A program made the position numbers and the translations under genes. Under the pieces are notes generated by a model. It was not told the origin of the DNA, did not search any database, and saw only the letters and a list, made by a program, of their open reading frames with translations. Positions 1-9,153 of a stretch of DNA of 64,000 nt are shown here, one piece after another (the first letter of the stretch is position 1; each line of letters opens with the position of its first letter). This DNA is from F23-D06 sp045132055 (GTDB taxonomy: Bacteria; Bacteroidota; Bacteroidia; Bacteroidales; WCHB1-69): the NCBI GenBank assembly GCA_045132055.1, contig JBGURP010000027.1, positions 221,829-285,828 of the forward strand, in the 5' to 3' direction.

Positions 1-758
1 ACGGCATTGGTGATGTCAGATGACGGATCCGCCACCATCAACGGGCTGCTGGAGCCGTAGGTGAACACAAACGAAGCGTTGCGTTGGGCATTCACGCGCG
101 CACACGCAGCGCGCAACGAATCTGCAATCTGCTCCAAAGCGGCTGCATAACGAGCCTCCAAGGACTCCACTGCCTGTGCATAGTCATTTTGCAGCTGCTG
201 GCTCTCCTGCTGGAGGGAAGCCTCTGCATATTGCGCCTGCTGGGCAGTAAGCTGACCACTTTGCATGTTGCGCTGATAATTGGCCAACTTGTTCTCCAAA
301 GCCTTCTGGCGATTCTGGAACTGCACTGCTTGTCTCTGTTTCTCAACATCCAAGCTGTCGGTAAGCAAGCTAACCATCTCGAATTTCTCGTTGATGCTAT
401 CCAAATTGACATAGACGATCGAGCCGTCGCCGACAGGTTGCACCGGAGTCGTCACCACATTATTATTCTTGCCTCCACCAACAAAATGAAGGATAAAAAG
501 CACGATGAGTCCAATGAGCATCAATGCATCAAAAATCAACTGGAACAGATGACACTTCTTTTTGCAATTGGTATCGTTACCCGCACCGCACGTCTTGTTC
601 TCTTCCGGCTTCGCCTCAGGCATAGTCTGCACAGCCTCCGGAGATTCAGGTGCACGTTTCTCGTCCTTTTCCTTGTCCTCCGCGGCCACAAAACCCGGAA
701 CTACTTCATCCGGCACCACATTCTCCACCGGATTCACATTTTCTCTGATTTCTTCCAT
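1..758 (-). CDS. OmpH/Skp-like membrane-anchored coiled-coil protein, 3' end cut by window edge
   Basis: The reading frame starts at the ATG at 756-758 on the minus strand and stays open to base 1, so about 252 residues are visible and the C-terminus lies outside the window. The first ~65 residues are acidic and Pro/Glu-rich (cytoplasmic), followed by one hydrophobic segment at about residues 70-93. A region beginning GSIVYVNLDSINEKFEM follows, which is the opening of OmpH/Skp-type periplasmic chaperones, and then a Gln/Ala-rich helix likely to form a coiled coil. Skp proteins normally have a cleaved signal peptide; here there is a cytoplasmic tail and a membrane anchor, a layout common in Bacteroidota OmpH-like proteins. 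Family assignment rests on the motif and coiled coil; a precise role is not shown. Confidence 0.72.
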   Translation of the reverse strand, partial: MEEIRENVNPVENVVPDEVVPGFVAAEDKEKDEKRAPESPEAVQTMPEAKPEENKTCGAGNDTNCKKKCHLFQLIFDALMLIGLIVLFILHFVGGGKNNNVVTTPVQPVGDGSIVYVNLDSINEKFEMVSLLTDSLDVEKQRQAVQFQNRQKALENKLANYQRNMQSGQLTAQQAQYAEASLQQESQQLQNDYAQAVESLEARYAAALEQIADSLRAACARVNAQRNASFVFTYGSSSPLMVADPSSDITNA

Positions 759-811
759 TTCTATTTTTTCGTTGTTAATTTTTACTATTTAATGAAATAT
801 TTCCGTTTGAT

Positions 812-833
812 GAGACGCAATATATTGCGTCTC
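812..833. repeat. Perfect 22-bp intergenic palindrome, GAGACG-type arms
   Basis: The arms are GAGACGCAATA and its exact reverse complement, centred at 822/823. It lies between the recQ stop and the OmpH-like start. It shares the outer GAGACG/CGTCTC bases with the elements near 33926, 51199 and 55132 but has a different centre. It is followed at 837-858 by three copies of a TCTCATC-type tandem motif. Confidence 0.85.
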
Positions 834-859
834 TACTCTCATCTCTCATCTCTCATCTA

Positions 860-3070
860 TTAATTCCCCACATCCGACAAATACTTGATCCTCATGATGC
901 GGATTTCCTCCAAGGTGTACTCATCATCACCCAACACCCTCAAGGCCTCATCTACAGAATCGGATTCCGCTGACGCAAAGTAGTCCAGAATCTCTTCCTG
1001 ATGATAAATCTCGATCTCTTCGTTGATATAATAGGTAATGTCGATTTTTGTTCCGGAAGACACAATCATCTCGATTTCCGTCAGCAATTCATTCATATCC
1101 AACCCCTTGGCCTTGGCAATATCTTCAAAGCTCAATTTACGGTCAATACTCTGGATAATGAAAACCTTGATAGCGGATTTCTTCACCACGGAGCGTACCA
1201 CGAAGTCCTGCGGACGTTCGATTTCATTCTCCTCCACATACTTCTTGATCAACTCGATGAAACGGCGACCGTACTTCTGAGCCTTGCCCGCGCCAACGCC
1301 GGAAATGTGAGTCATCTCCTCAATGGTGATAGGATATTGAATACACATGTCTTCCAGCGAAGGATCCTGGAAAATCACGAACGGCGGGATATTTTCCTCT
1401 TTTGAGATGTTCTTGCGCAAATCTTTGAGCAAGCTGAAGAGCGTTGTGTCAAACGCATCTTCCACACCGCCTACGCCACCAGTCTCCATCACATCCTCCT
1501 CGTCCTCATCCTTCTCCACAACAGGTTTGATGGTTTGGATGGAATACGGGTTCACCATATACTTTTCACCTTTGGGGGTGATTTTCAGCAAACCGTAGTT
1601 CTCCACATCCTTGGTAATCAGATTGTCGAAGATAGCCAGTCGGATGATATTGGACCAGAACTTGGCATCATATTCCGAGCCCTCGCCAAACTGTTTGAGT
1701 TTGTTGTGTTTGAACTTGACGATAGAGGTGGTCTTGTTACCCGTGATGATATCGACAATCTGATCTTCCTTGAACTGCTGCTTCACCGTCTGGATAACCT
1801 CCAGGGCAAGCAAAATCTGATCAGAAGCGTTCATCTTGGGCTTCGGATGGTTACAGTTATCGCAATTGTGGCAGTTCTCCTCGCCATAGTCTTCACCAAA
1901 ATAATGGAGCAGGTGCTTGCGACGACAGCTGGTAGACTCGGCGTATGAGGCGGTCTCGGCCAGCAGTTCCTTGACAATCTCCTGTTCGGCCACGGCTTTT
2001 TTAGTTGAGAATTTCTCCAGTTTGTGCAGATCCTTATAGTCGTAGAAGGCGATACAGAGACCTTCACCGTCATCTCGGCCGGCGCGACCGGTTTCCTGAT
2101 AGTAACCTTCCAAACTCTTGGGCATATCGTAGTGGATGACATAGCGCACATCCGGCTTGTCAATACCCATACCAAAAGCGATGGTGGCCACAATAACGTC
2201 CGCTTTCTCCATCAGGAAGTCATCTTGGTTTTGAACCCTGGTCTTGGAGTCCAAACCAGCATGATAAGGCAGCGCACGGATTTTGTTAACTTGCAGAAAA
2301 GCAGCCAGTTCCTCTACCTTCTTACGGCTCAAGCAGTATATGATGCCCGATTTGCCAGGATGGTTCTTGATGAACTTCACCACCTCTTTATCGACATCCT
2401 TGGTCTTTTCGCGGATTTCATAATAGAGGTTGGGACGGTTGAAGGAGGAAATGAACACTTCGGCCTTTTCCATTCCCAAATTCTTCTGGATATCGCTCTG
2501 CACCTTGGGCGTGGCAGTGGCGGTCAGTGCAATCACAGGCACTTTCTGTCCGATTTTCTCGATAATGGCACGAATGCGTCTGTATTCAGGACGAAAATCG
2601 TGTCCCCACTCAGAAATACAGTGCGCTTCATCTATAGCATAAAACGAGATGTTGATATCTTGGAAAAACTGGACATTCTCCTCTTTGGTAAGAGATTCCG
2701 GAGCCACATACAACAGTTTTGTCTTCCCTTCCAACAAATCCTGTTTCACTTCGTTGATTTCCATTTTGGTGAGGGAGGAATTGAGGAAGTGGGCAATGCC
2801 GTTCTCTGCGCCAAAGCCACGGATGGCATCCACCTGGTTCTTCATCAAGGCAATCAGGGGGGAAATCACGATAGCCGTGCCCTCCTTCATCATGGCAGGC
2901 AGCTGGTAGCACATAGACTTTCCACCACCCGTGGGCATAATCACAAAGCAATCCTTGCCTTTCAAGAGCGCCTTGACAATCTTCAGCTGATCACCTTTGA
3001 ATTTGTCAAAACCGAATATGGTTTTCAGCGTTTGATGAATCTCCTTGTCTGTAAAATTTTTCATTTGCAA
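860..3070 (-). CDS. recQ: ATP-dependent DNA helicase RecQ
   Basis: This is a 3'-to-5' superfamily 2 DNA helicase acting in recombination and replication-fork repair. Walker A is TGGGKS at residues 47-52, the DEAH box is at 147-150 and the RecQ motif VI QETGRAGRD is near 325. The zinc site is formed by Cys382, Cys400, Cys403 and Cys406. An HRDC domain lies at about 555-625, followed by ~90 residues of helix-turn-helix-like C-terminal extension. At 736 residues it is longer than E. coli RecQ (about 610) but in line with Bacteroidota forms that carry this extension. The start could be Met1 or Met3 (MQMKNF). It follows hldD on the same strand after 127 bp containing its own probable promoter. Confidence 0.97.
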   Translation of the reverse strand: MQMKNFTDKEIHQTLKTIFGFDKFKGDQLKIVKALLKGKDCFVIMPTGGGKSMCYQLPAMMKEGTAIVISPLIALMKNQVDAIRGFGAENGIAHFLNSSLTKMEINEVKQDLLEGKTKLLYVAPESLTKEENVQFFQDINISFYAIDEAHCISEWGHDFRPEYRRIRAIIEKIGQKVPVIALTATATPKVQSDIQKNLGMEKAEVFISSFNRPNLYYEIREKTKDVDKEVVKFIKNHPGKSGIIYCLSRKKVEELAAFLQVNKIRALPYHAGLDSKTRVQNQDDFLMEKADVIVATIAFGMGIDKPDVRYVIHYDMPKSLEGYYQETGRAGRDDGEGLCIAFYDYKDLHKLEKFSTKKAVAEQEIVKELLAETASYAESTSCRRKHLLHYFGEDYGEENCHNCDNCNHPKPKMNASDQILLALEVIQTVKQQFKEDQIVDIITGNKTTSIVKFKHNKLKQFGEGSEYDAKFWSNIIRLAIFDNLITKDVENYGLLKITPKGEKYMVNPYSIQTIKPVVEKDEDEEDVMETGGVGGVEDAFDTTLFSLLKDLRKNISKEENIPPFVIFQDPSLEDMCIQYPITIEEMTHISGVGAGKAQKYGRRFIELIKKYVEENEIERPQDFVVRSVVKKSAIKVFIIQSIDRKLSFEDIAKAKGLDMNELLTEIEMIVSSGTKIDITYYINEEIEIYHQEEILDYFASAESDSVDEALRVLGDDEYTLEEIRIMRIKYLSDVGN

Positions 3071-3134
3071 AAAAGTGTTTTATTCAAGGTTTCGTTTAGT
3101 GATGTTAGAATAACTCCCATTTTTAAACGGAAAA

Positions 3135-3142
3135 CAAAAATA
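3135..3142 (-). promoter_or_regulatory. Probable recQ promoter, -7 box TATTTTTG
   Basis: The minus strand reads TATTTTTG, matching the Bacteroidota -7 consensus TAnnTTTG, 65 bases before the recQ start. A TTTG at 3157-3160 could be a -33 element, but the spacing is shorter than usual. Confidence 0.5.
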
Positions 3143-3197
3143 GCAAAATTTCATTGCAAAACCATATTTTTTTTCAGAATATGATTTTTTTTATTTT

Positions 3198-4166
3198 TCA
3201 CCCATAAATCCTGTCTTTCAACAAATACCGCTGCACATACGACTTCACCCCGTCTTCCAGCGTGTAGAAGCTCCGTTTGAAGCCTATTGAACGCATTTTT
3301 TTCATGGATGCCTCCGTGAAATACTGGTATTTGTCGCGAATATCCAACGGCATATCCACAAACTCAATATTGGGTTCCAGGCCCATGGCCCTGAACGTGG
3401 ATTCGGCAAGCGCGAGGAAAGGGCGCGCCTGGCCAGTGCCCAGATTGTAGATCCCCGACTTCGGATGGTGCGTCATGAACCAATAGAGCACACGCACCAC
3501 ATCCTTGACATACACAAAATCGCGCAGCTGCATACCGTCGGCATAATCCTGACGATGAGAGCGGAACAGTTTCACTTTGCCTGTCTCCCGGATCTGGTTA
3601 AACGAGTGGAAGATGACAGAAGCCATGCGCCCTTTATGATACTCGTTGGGACCATATACATTGAAAAACTTGAATCCATACCAATAGGGCGGCTGTAACG
3701 ACTGCTTGAGGATCCACTTGTCAATCTCGTTTTTGGATCGACCGTATGGGTTAAGTGGGGTAAGCTTATACGCCAGCGCCTCATCGTCCACGTACCCAAG
3801 CTCGCCCGCCCCGTAGGTAGCAGCGGAAGATGCATACAGCAAAGGGATGCCATGCCGTGCCGCAAAAGTCCACATCCGCTGGGTATAATAAACATTGAGC
3901 ACCTCGAAAACGGAATAATCAAACTCCGTAGTGTCGGTTCGTGCCCCCAGATGGATGATACACTCCACTTGCGCTACGTTCTGCTCCACCCAATCGAAAA
4001 AGTCATCGCGGGCGATTTTGTCCGCATATTTGAGATTCTCCCAGTTGCGACGCTTGGCCTCTTTGGAAAAATCATCCACCAGAATGAGGTCTTCGCGCCC
4101 CATCTCGTTCAACTTGGCTGCCATACAACTGCCGATAAATCCGGCAGCACCGGTAATTACAATCAT
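3198..4166 (-). CDS. hldD: ADP-L-glycero-D-manno-heptose 6-epimerase
   Basis: It converts ADP-D-glycero- to ADP-L-glycero-D-manno-heptose, the precursor of LPS inner-core heptose, in the cytoplasm. The protein is an extended short-chain dehydrogenase with the NADP-binding GAAGFIG motif at residues 6-12 and the catalytic YGRSK (Tyr141, Lys145). The segment FDYSVFEVLN and the C-terminal region resemble HldD rather than other sugar epimerases. The length of 322 residues fits the family. Its promoter and the end of the gldN operon share the same ~85 bp upstream. With kdsB at 57 kb it indicates a heptose- and Kdo-containing LPS core. Confidence 0.93.
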   Translation of the reverse strand: MIVITGAAGFIGSCMAAKLNEMGREDLILVDDFSKEAKRRNWENLKYADKIARDDFFDWVEQNVAQVECIIHLGARTDTTEFDYSVFEVLNVYYTQRMWTFAARHGIPLLYASSAATYGAGELGYVDDEALAYKLTPLNPYGRSKNEIDKWILKQSLQPPYWYGFKFFNVYGPNEYHKGRMASVIFHSFNQIRETGKVKLFRSHRQDYADGMQLRDFVYVKDVVRVLYWFMTHHPKSGIYNLGTGQARPFLALAESTFRAMGLEPNIEFVDMPLDIRDKYQYFTEASMKKMRSIGFKRSFYTLEDGVKSYVQRYLLKDRIYG

Positions 4167-4183
4167 CGTTTCAGAATTTGTTG

Positions 4184-4191
4184 CAAAGGTA
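4184..4191 (-). promoter_or_regulatory. Probable hldD promoter, -7 box TACCTTTG
   Basis: The minus strand reads TACCTTTG, an exact match to TAnnTTTG, 18 bases upstream of the hldD ATG. It directly abuts the T-tract of the gldN terminator, so the leader would be very short. Confidence 0.5.
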
Positions 4192-4192
4192 A

Positions 4193-4221
4193 CAAAAAAA
4201 CGGGCGCCGTATGGCGCCCGT
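4193..4221 (-). terminator. Rho-independent terminator of the porP-gldKLMN operon
   Basis: The perfect 9-bp stem ACGGGCGCC/GGCGCCCGT has a 4-base loop and is followed on the minus strand by about eight T residues. It lies 30 bases after the gldN stop. Confidence 0.9.
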
Positions 4222-4252
4222 CATGACATTTTATTATGAAAAAGTTTGATTT

Positions 4253-5194
4253 TTAAAATTCCCACAAATCGCTCTCGAAAGTGCGCAATCTGTCGGTGAT
4301 TTTCTCGGATTCAATGCGCTGATCGCGAGAATTGGCAATGTAGTCTTGGATATCACGATCGTACACATTTGCTTCCTTGTAGATGAAGCTGGTGAAATCT
4401 CTCTTCCAGGTCAACAGGTCGTCGTAAGAAAGACGCTGTGCGTTATTCTTTACATTGTAAACTTCCTGCTTTGCCAAGAAGGGTCTGAGCTCATTGTAAT
4501 AAATGTAGCCCACTCTCTTCTTCATCATGGTGCCTCTGACATCATTTTCGTCAGAACTGCCTTCGCCATCATAATCGTATGATGACGCGCTGGCACGCTC
4601 ATGCTCAATGATGGGTTCTATTTCAAGAATCTGAACATAGAACTTGGAAGCCTGCTTGTCAAAATACCATATTTCCTTCACGTTGTAGGAAATGACCTGT
4701 TTGGGCTCATACTCAACCACCAATTCCTTCATTCCGATTTCCTCACCTGTTTCCAGGTCGATTTCAGGAATTTGGGAAATTTCGGACAGGTTGCCTCTGA
4801 GGTCCTCGCGGGAAGTAGGCATAGTGCACATTTCATCGGCATAAACCGGAAGCACACCCTCCGTCTTCTCCGGATTGGCCATGTCGATAGCGTCGAAAAT
4901 GGTTTGAGCCAAACTTCTCCAGGTACCCTTCGTTTCCGTCGGGAAATAGAGCGGATGGTTCACCTTCTCACGGAGATCGATGGTTCTCCAGATGGTGTAA
5001 TAGTACATCACGTCGGCCTGACGCACAGGTGAGTACGGGATGGGATCTGAAAACTCACCCACATCCACTTGTTCCCATGCAAACTCAACGGGCTTGCGGA
5101 CCGGCTGGTCCATGGTGCTGCCATACTCATCGTCCTGCGCAAACGCGAACGTGGCGGCAAGCATTCCTAATAACAATAAACCAAACTTTTTCAT
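4253..5194 (-). CDS. gldN: Type IX secretion / gliding motility protein GldN (PorN)
   Basis: GldN is a periplasmic component that forms the outer-membrane-associated ring with the lipoprotein GldK in the type IX secretion system. The protein has a clear signal peptide (MKKFGLLLLGMLAATFAFAQ) and a family-typical region around DVMYYYTIWRTIDLREKVNHPL. The C-terminus ends ITDRLRTFESDLWEF. The length of 313 residues is in the usual range. It is the last gene of the operon, 26 bp after gldM, and a strong terminator follows. Confidence 0.93.
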   Translation of the reverse strand: MKKFGLLLLGMLAATFAFAQDDEYGSTMDQPVRKPVEFAWEQVDVGEFSDPIPYSPVRQADVMYYYTIWRTIDLREKVNHPLYFPTETKGTWRSLAQTIFDAIDMANPEKTEGVLPVYADEMCTMPTSREDLRGNLSEISQIPEIDLETGEEIGMKELVVEYEPKQVISYNVKEIWYFDKQASKFYVQILEIEPIIEHERASASSYDYDGEGSSDENDVRGTMMKKRVGYIYYNELRPFLAKQEVYNVKNNAQRLSYDDLLTWKRDFTSFIYKEANVYDRDIQDYIANSRDQRIESEKITDRLRTFESDLWEF

Positions 5195-5220
5195 AATAAA
5201 CTGATATTTTTTTTAATTGA

Positions 5221-6852
5221 TTATCGGATACGTACAGAGAACTCATCCAATGTACGCGGACCGGCTTCAGAAGTAGCCTTGATATCCGTGAAATAGATGA
5301 CGGTATTGGCAGGGGCTTTCTGCAATTTAGCCTTGACTGCTTCGGAGAGCGCACCGCCTTGGCAAGCCATAGCAGGATCTTCCATACCCTTGCTGACGAA
5401 AATCACGCGGAATGAAGTCACACTCCATTTCAAGTCATAGACAAAGTCCTCGCCCATGGTAGCACGGATAACAGGGTTGGCCATCAACTCGCCCTTGGCG
5501 TGTTTACCACCGCGGATACCAGCGCCCAAGACAGCACGCGGGTTAGGAACTTTCTTCACACGGAAGGTGGTTGCACCCATGTTCTTCGTACTCTCGCCCA
5601 CTCTGGCTGCTACGGTAGCGTTCACCGTCTTGCCAATCATGGCAGCCGGAACTTTCACGTTATACTTGCCGGCGCCAAGGCTGGCAACTGTACAGCCCGG
5701 GAAGGAAACACTCAACTTGCCAGGATCAACCGGACCGGAAATGGAAACCGGGTTGTCAATACCAGCATAGAGCACATTCATCTTGTCGGCAGCAATAGTA
5801 GCAGAAGGTTTCAACACCGTGTATTTGTCGGCAAAACCATAGTATTTGTCTTCTCCATTCGGAGCTTTCACCTTAATCAAACCAGCATATTTCTGGTCGC
5901 CGATGCCACCGGTACCGATTTTGAGTTTCACCACACCGTTCTCGCCTTCAAGCTTGGTAGCACTAGCCAGACCTTCTACGGTCAGCGTGTCAGCACCCAT
6001 CTTGTAATAAACTTCCGGAGTGGACTTGGTATCGTAAGCAGCCACAATGATGTCTGCCTCATAGCTGTCGCCAGAGAACACCATCTGGGATTTCGGGATG
6101 GCACGGCCTTCCACATGGTCGAACTTGAAGTCATCGGCACTGATGGAAGCCTTCAGGTAGTTGAGCATCAAAGATTCAGCATTGCGAACCTCACCAACCT
6201 CCTTGTTCAACAAGGTCACTGCTGCAGCTGCAATAATATGATCAAAGTTATGCTCTTCCCAAGTTTGCACAGCTCCTTCTTTGGTGTACTTGGCATCCAC
6301 ATCCAAACCAATCGCCTTGGAGATTCTCTCACGATCAGCAGGTTTGACGAGTTTCAGGACATTGGCCTTGTATTCTTTGATTCTGTTTTTAAGTTCCTTG
6401 GCATGACCTTTGTTAATCATGTAATCGGTAGGTTTGTCAAAATTCTCCTTTGCCTTCATGGTTCCCACTGTAGTCGGAGCCATGATTTTCTTACCATCAG
6501 CTGTTCTGGTCTCAGCCAAAGTATCGCCATCCACATACATGATGAGCTCCTTCTTCATGGTCTCAATATATTTCACCATGTTGTCGGTCTCTTTCTTCAG
6601 TTTCTGTGCATTGGTATAAGCGTCATGAATCTTGGCTTCGCCAAGGAGGAGTTTCTGGTGTTCAAACCAGTTGTAGTCGTTGCTATTCTGAGCCGTCGCA
6701 TTGCGCGTGGAAGTCTGCAAAGTGTCATCCACCACAATGAAAGCATTCAAGATGTCCGTGGACACATTCAATGCCAACATGGCGGTGTAAACCAGATACA
6801 TCATCTGAATCATTTTCTGTCTCGGGGTCTCCGGACAATTTGTTGCACCCAT
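5221..6852 (-). CDS. gldM: Type IX secretion / gliding motility motor protein GldM (PorM)
   Basis: GldM pairs with GldL as the inner-membrane, proton-driven motor and spans the periplasm toward the GldKN ring. The N-terminus carries one membrane helix at about residues 15-36 (MIQMMYLVYTAMLALNVSTD), preceded by a family-typical TPRQKM stretch. The remaining ~500 residues are periplasmic and form helical then Ig-like domains in known structures. The 543-residue length agrees with the family. It lies between gldL and gldN with gaps of 47 and 26 bp. Confidence 0.95.
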   Translation of the reverse strand: MGATNCPETPRQKMIQMMYLVYTAMLALNVSTDILNAFIVVDDTLQTSTRNATAQNSNDYNWFEHQKLLLGEAKIHDAYTNAQKLKKETDNMVKYIETMKKELIMYVDGDTLAETRTADGKKIMAPTTVGTMKAKENFDKPTDYMINKGHAKELKNRIKEYKANVLKLVKPADRERISKAIGLDVDAKYTKEGAVQTWEEHNFDHIIAAAAVTLLNKEVGEVRNAESLMLNYLKASISADDFKFDHVEGRAIPKSQMVFSGDSYEADIIVAAYDTKSTPEVYYKMGADTLTVEGLASATKLEGENGVVKLKIGTGGIGDQKYAGLIKVKAPNGEDKYYGFADKYTVLKPSATIAADKMNVLYAGIDNPVSISGPVDPGKLSVSFPGCTVASLGAGKYNVKVPAAMIGKTVNATVAARVGESTKNMGATTFRVKKVPNPRAVLGAGIRGGKHAKGELMANPVIRATMGEDFVYDLKWSVTSFRVIFVSKGMEDPAMACQGGALSEAVKAKLQKAPANTVIYFTDIKATSEAGPRTLDEFSVRIR

Positions 6853-6899
6853 TTTCTAAAAAATTTAGTTGAAATTAGTGAATAAAAGAATGATTTAGA

Positions 6900-7622
6900 T
6901 TATTTGTTCGGGTTGACACCCATGGCAGCCAACATGTTACCATAAACCTTGCTCAAGGCAGCGATGTTGTTGGTCAACTTATCCATTTCAGCCTTGTAGG
7001 TAGTGGTCTGTTCGTAAGCGGCGGTCAGTTGGTTGACAGCGTTAGTAGCTTTCTTCAGGCTCTCGACATATGCAACAGATGCATTGCCATCGGTATCCAG
7101 AGAAGCGGCAACTTTGTCATATTTGAGGGTGAGGTTGCGAACGGATTCGGCAGCCTTGGTCATATTGCCCACAAAACTGTCAGTTGCAACAGCGGCATCG
7201 GAGACACCGGCCAGCTTTCTGGCGTTGTCGCTCAAGTTTCTCATGCCAGTTGCCAAGCTCTCAATGAGTTCGGGACCAATCTTGGCCTCTTCCAGCATCT
7301 TGTCAAGCTGTTGGGTCGGGGTTGCGCCCTGAGCGGCCAGTTTCTTCTTCTCTCTCTTGGTGGGTTCTACCGTCTCGTCTGCAATTGCCAACTCAGGATA
7401 AACCAATGCCCAGTTGTACTCCACATGCAGGGGTTCAAAAGCGGAGAAGAAGAAGATGATAGTCTCGGTGAACATACCGACCATAAGCATGATGTTAGCG
7501 CCCGGCCAGTGAAGAATCTTGAACAAAGCACCACAAATAACAACTGCGGCACCCCATCCGTACAATTTAGCCATAAAGTTCTTGTAGCCGTTGGTTCTAA
7601 CTAATCTGTCAATTGCATTCAT
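6900..7622 (-). CDS. gldL: Type IX secretion / gliding motility motor protein GldL (PorL)
   Basis: This is the inner-membrane stator partner of GldM. Two transmembrane helices lie at about residues 18-38 and 43-62, and the second carries an acidic residue, Glu53 (MFTETIIFF), at the place where GldL proteins have the glutamate implicated in proton flow. The rest is a cytoplasmic helical tail of about 170 residues. The length of 240 residues is typical. It sits 51 bp downstream of gldK. Confidence 0.94.
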   Translation of the reverse strand: MNAIDRLVRTNGYKNFMAKLYGWGAAVVICGALFKILHWPGANIMLMVGMFTETIIFFFSAFEPLHVEYNWALVYPELAIADETVEPTKREKKKLAAQGATPTQQLDKMLEEAKIGPELIESLATGMRNLSDNARKLAGVSDAAVATDSFVGNMTKAAESVRNLTLKYDKVAASLDTDGNASVAYVESLKKATNAVNQLTAAYEQTTTYKAEMDKLTNNIAALSKVYGNMLAAMGVNPNK

Positions 7623-7673
7623 TTTTTAACGATTTTGGTTAATGATTTTATTTGTTATTATTTTTAAAAATTT

Positions 7674-9104
7674 CTAGTAAATATGAGATGCGTTCTTGGA
7701 TGCATTGTCGCCTCTCTGACGGCCCATGAAAGACTGTACATTACGGAAACCGACGTAAGACTTACAGGTATCCTGATACTCATACGTGCGGGCATATACC
7801 GTAGTGTAGTAGCTCACATCCTTCCAGGAACCACCGCGGATCACCTTTCTTTTCTTTGCAGGAGAATCGTCTTTCTTTGCATAGTAGGTGTATTGCGGGT
7901 TCATGTCATGGGTGAAGTTCGTAGCCGACTTGTCAAAAGCATCCTCGCACCATTCAGCGACGTTGCCGCTCATGTCGAACAAGCCCCAATCGTTAGGATA
8001 ATAGTGAGCCACGATGCTGGGATAGAAGTTGTCGTCTGCGATATAGTTACCTCTTTGAGGTTTGAAGTTGCTCAAGAAACAACCGTTGCTATTGGTCGTG
8101 TAAGGACCGCCCCACGGGTAGCTGGCCAGAGAGTTGCCGCCACGGGCTGCCCACTCCCACTCTGCTTCGGAGGGAAGTCTGAATTCTTGCTCGTTGGCAT
8201 AATCCTTGGAGGAAAGCCATGACATGCGAAGTTGGGTTCTCCAGTGAGAAAAAGCCTTGGCCTGCTGCCAGCTCACACCCACAACCGGGTAATTGTCATA
8301 TTGCGGGTTGGAGAAATAGTTCAGGATCATCGGCTCATTGTAGGAATACACGAAATCATGCGCCCAGCACAAGGTGTCGGGGTAAATGTTCACCACCTCA
8401 TGCTTGATGAAACGCTGATAGCCATTGCCCATACTGCTGGGACGATTGGCATACAAACCACCGTAGTCAGAACCTTCCTTGTCAAACTCCTTGGTAGAAG
8501 CACCGAAATCGTCTGGATTCTTCGGGTCACGGTAATTGCGATAGTCGTACCACCAATACTCATAGTTGTACATGGACACGTTAGCCGTGTTGGGACGATA
8601 GTGATAGAATCGGGTGTTCACCTTGTTGTACAACGGGCTGAGAGCGGCCTGGACTTCCTCATTGTCGGAATCCCAAGGAATTCTCTCTTTCCAGTTGATC
8701 AACTTAGGCTCAATTATCTCACCTTCGTTCTCACCTTTCGTGTATTTCTGGTAATGGCCGTATTTCTCCGCCTCGTCAATCTCGGCATCTCCGAGAAGGA
8801 CATGGGCGATGGAGTCACGCACCCAATACACAAACTGACGGTACTCATTGTTCGTGATTTCAGTCTCGTCCATCCAGAAAGCGGCGATAGTCACATTCTT
8901 GGATTGCTGAGTCAGAGCAAACGGCACGTCCTGGTCGCCACCACCCATCACATAATGGCCAGTGGGGATGTACACCATACCGTAAGGTTCAAGATCAGAA
9001 AAAGTCGGACGGTCTTTCACGCCGACCAGCTGGCCGTCGCCTCCGTTGTTGCAGGACGTGAGAACCACCATCGTCACTGCGAGCATAATAATTACCCTTT
9101 TCAT
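7674..9104 (-). CDS. gldK: Type IX secretion lipoprotein GldK (PorK)
   Basis: GldK is an outer-membrane lipoprotein that forms a ring with GldN. A lipobox (VVLTSCNN) places the lipidated cysteine at residue 18. The mature protein has the sulfatase-modifying-factor/FGE-type fold signature, with VGVSWQQAKAFSHWR, LPSEAEWEWAARGG, NVAEWCEDAF and the closing VIRGGSWKDV. Length (476) and position, first of the K-L-M-N block and after the porP-like gene, match T9SS operons such as that of Porphyromonas gingivalis. Confidence 0.95.
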   Translation of the reverse strand: MKRVIIMLAVTMVVLTSCNNGGDGQLVGVKDRPTFSDLEPYGMVYIPTGHYVMGGGDQDVPFALTQQSKNVTIAAFWMDETEITNNEYRQFVYWVRDSIAHVLLGDAEIDEAEKYGHYQKYTKGENEGEIIEPKLINWKERIPWDSDNEEVQAALSPLYNKVNTRFYHYRPNTANVSMYNYEYWWYDYRNYRDPKNPDDFGASTKEFDKEGSDYGGLYANRPSSMGNGYQRFIKHEVVNIYPDTLCWAHDFVYSYNEPMILNYFSNPQYDNYPVVGVSWQQAKAFSHWRTQLRMSWLSSKDYANEQEFRLPSEAEWEWAARGGNSLASYPWGGPYTTNSNGCFLSNFKPQRGNYIADDNFYPSIVAHYYPNDWGLFDMSGNVAEWCEDAFDKSATNFTHDMNPQYTYYAKKDDSPAKKRKVIRGGSWKDVSYYTTVYARTYEYQDTCKSYVGFRNVQSFMGRQRGDNASKNASHIY

Positions 9105-9153
9105 TTTATTGCAATTTATATTTTTCCTAACGTGAATTGGTCAATTTTATTTT

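Noticed and set aside
84..863. Long plus-strand open frame over the left edge
   Set aside because: It is the antisense of the OmpH/Skp-like gene, whose minus frame has a membrane helix and clear family motif.
2024..3184. 386-codon plus-strand frame
   Set aside because: It is antisense to recQ; the minus strand carries all helicase motifs.
5500..6885. 461-codon plus-strand open frame
   Set aside because: It lies wholly opposite gldM and encodes no recognisable protein.
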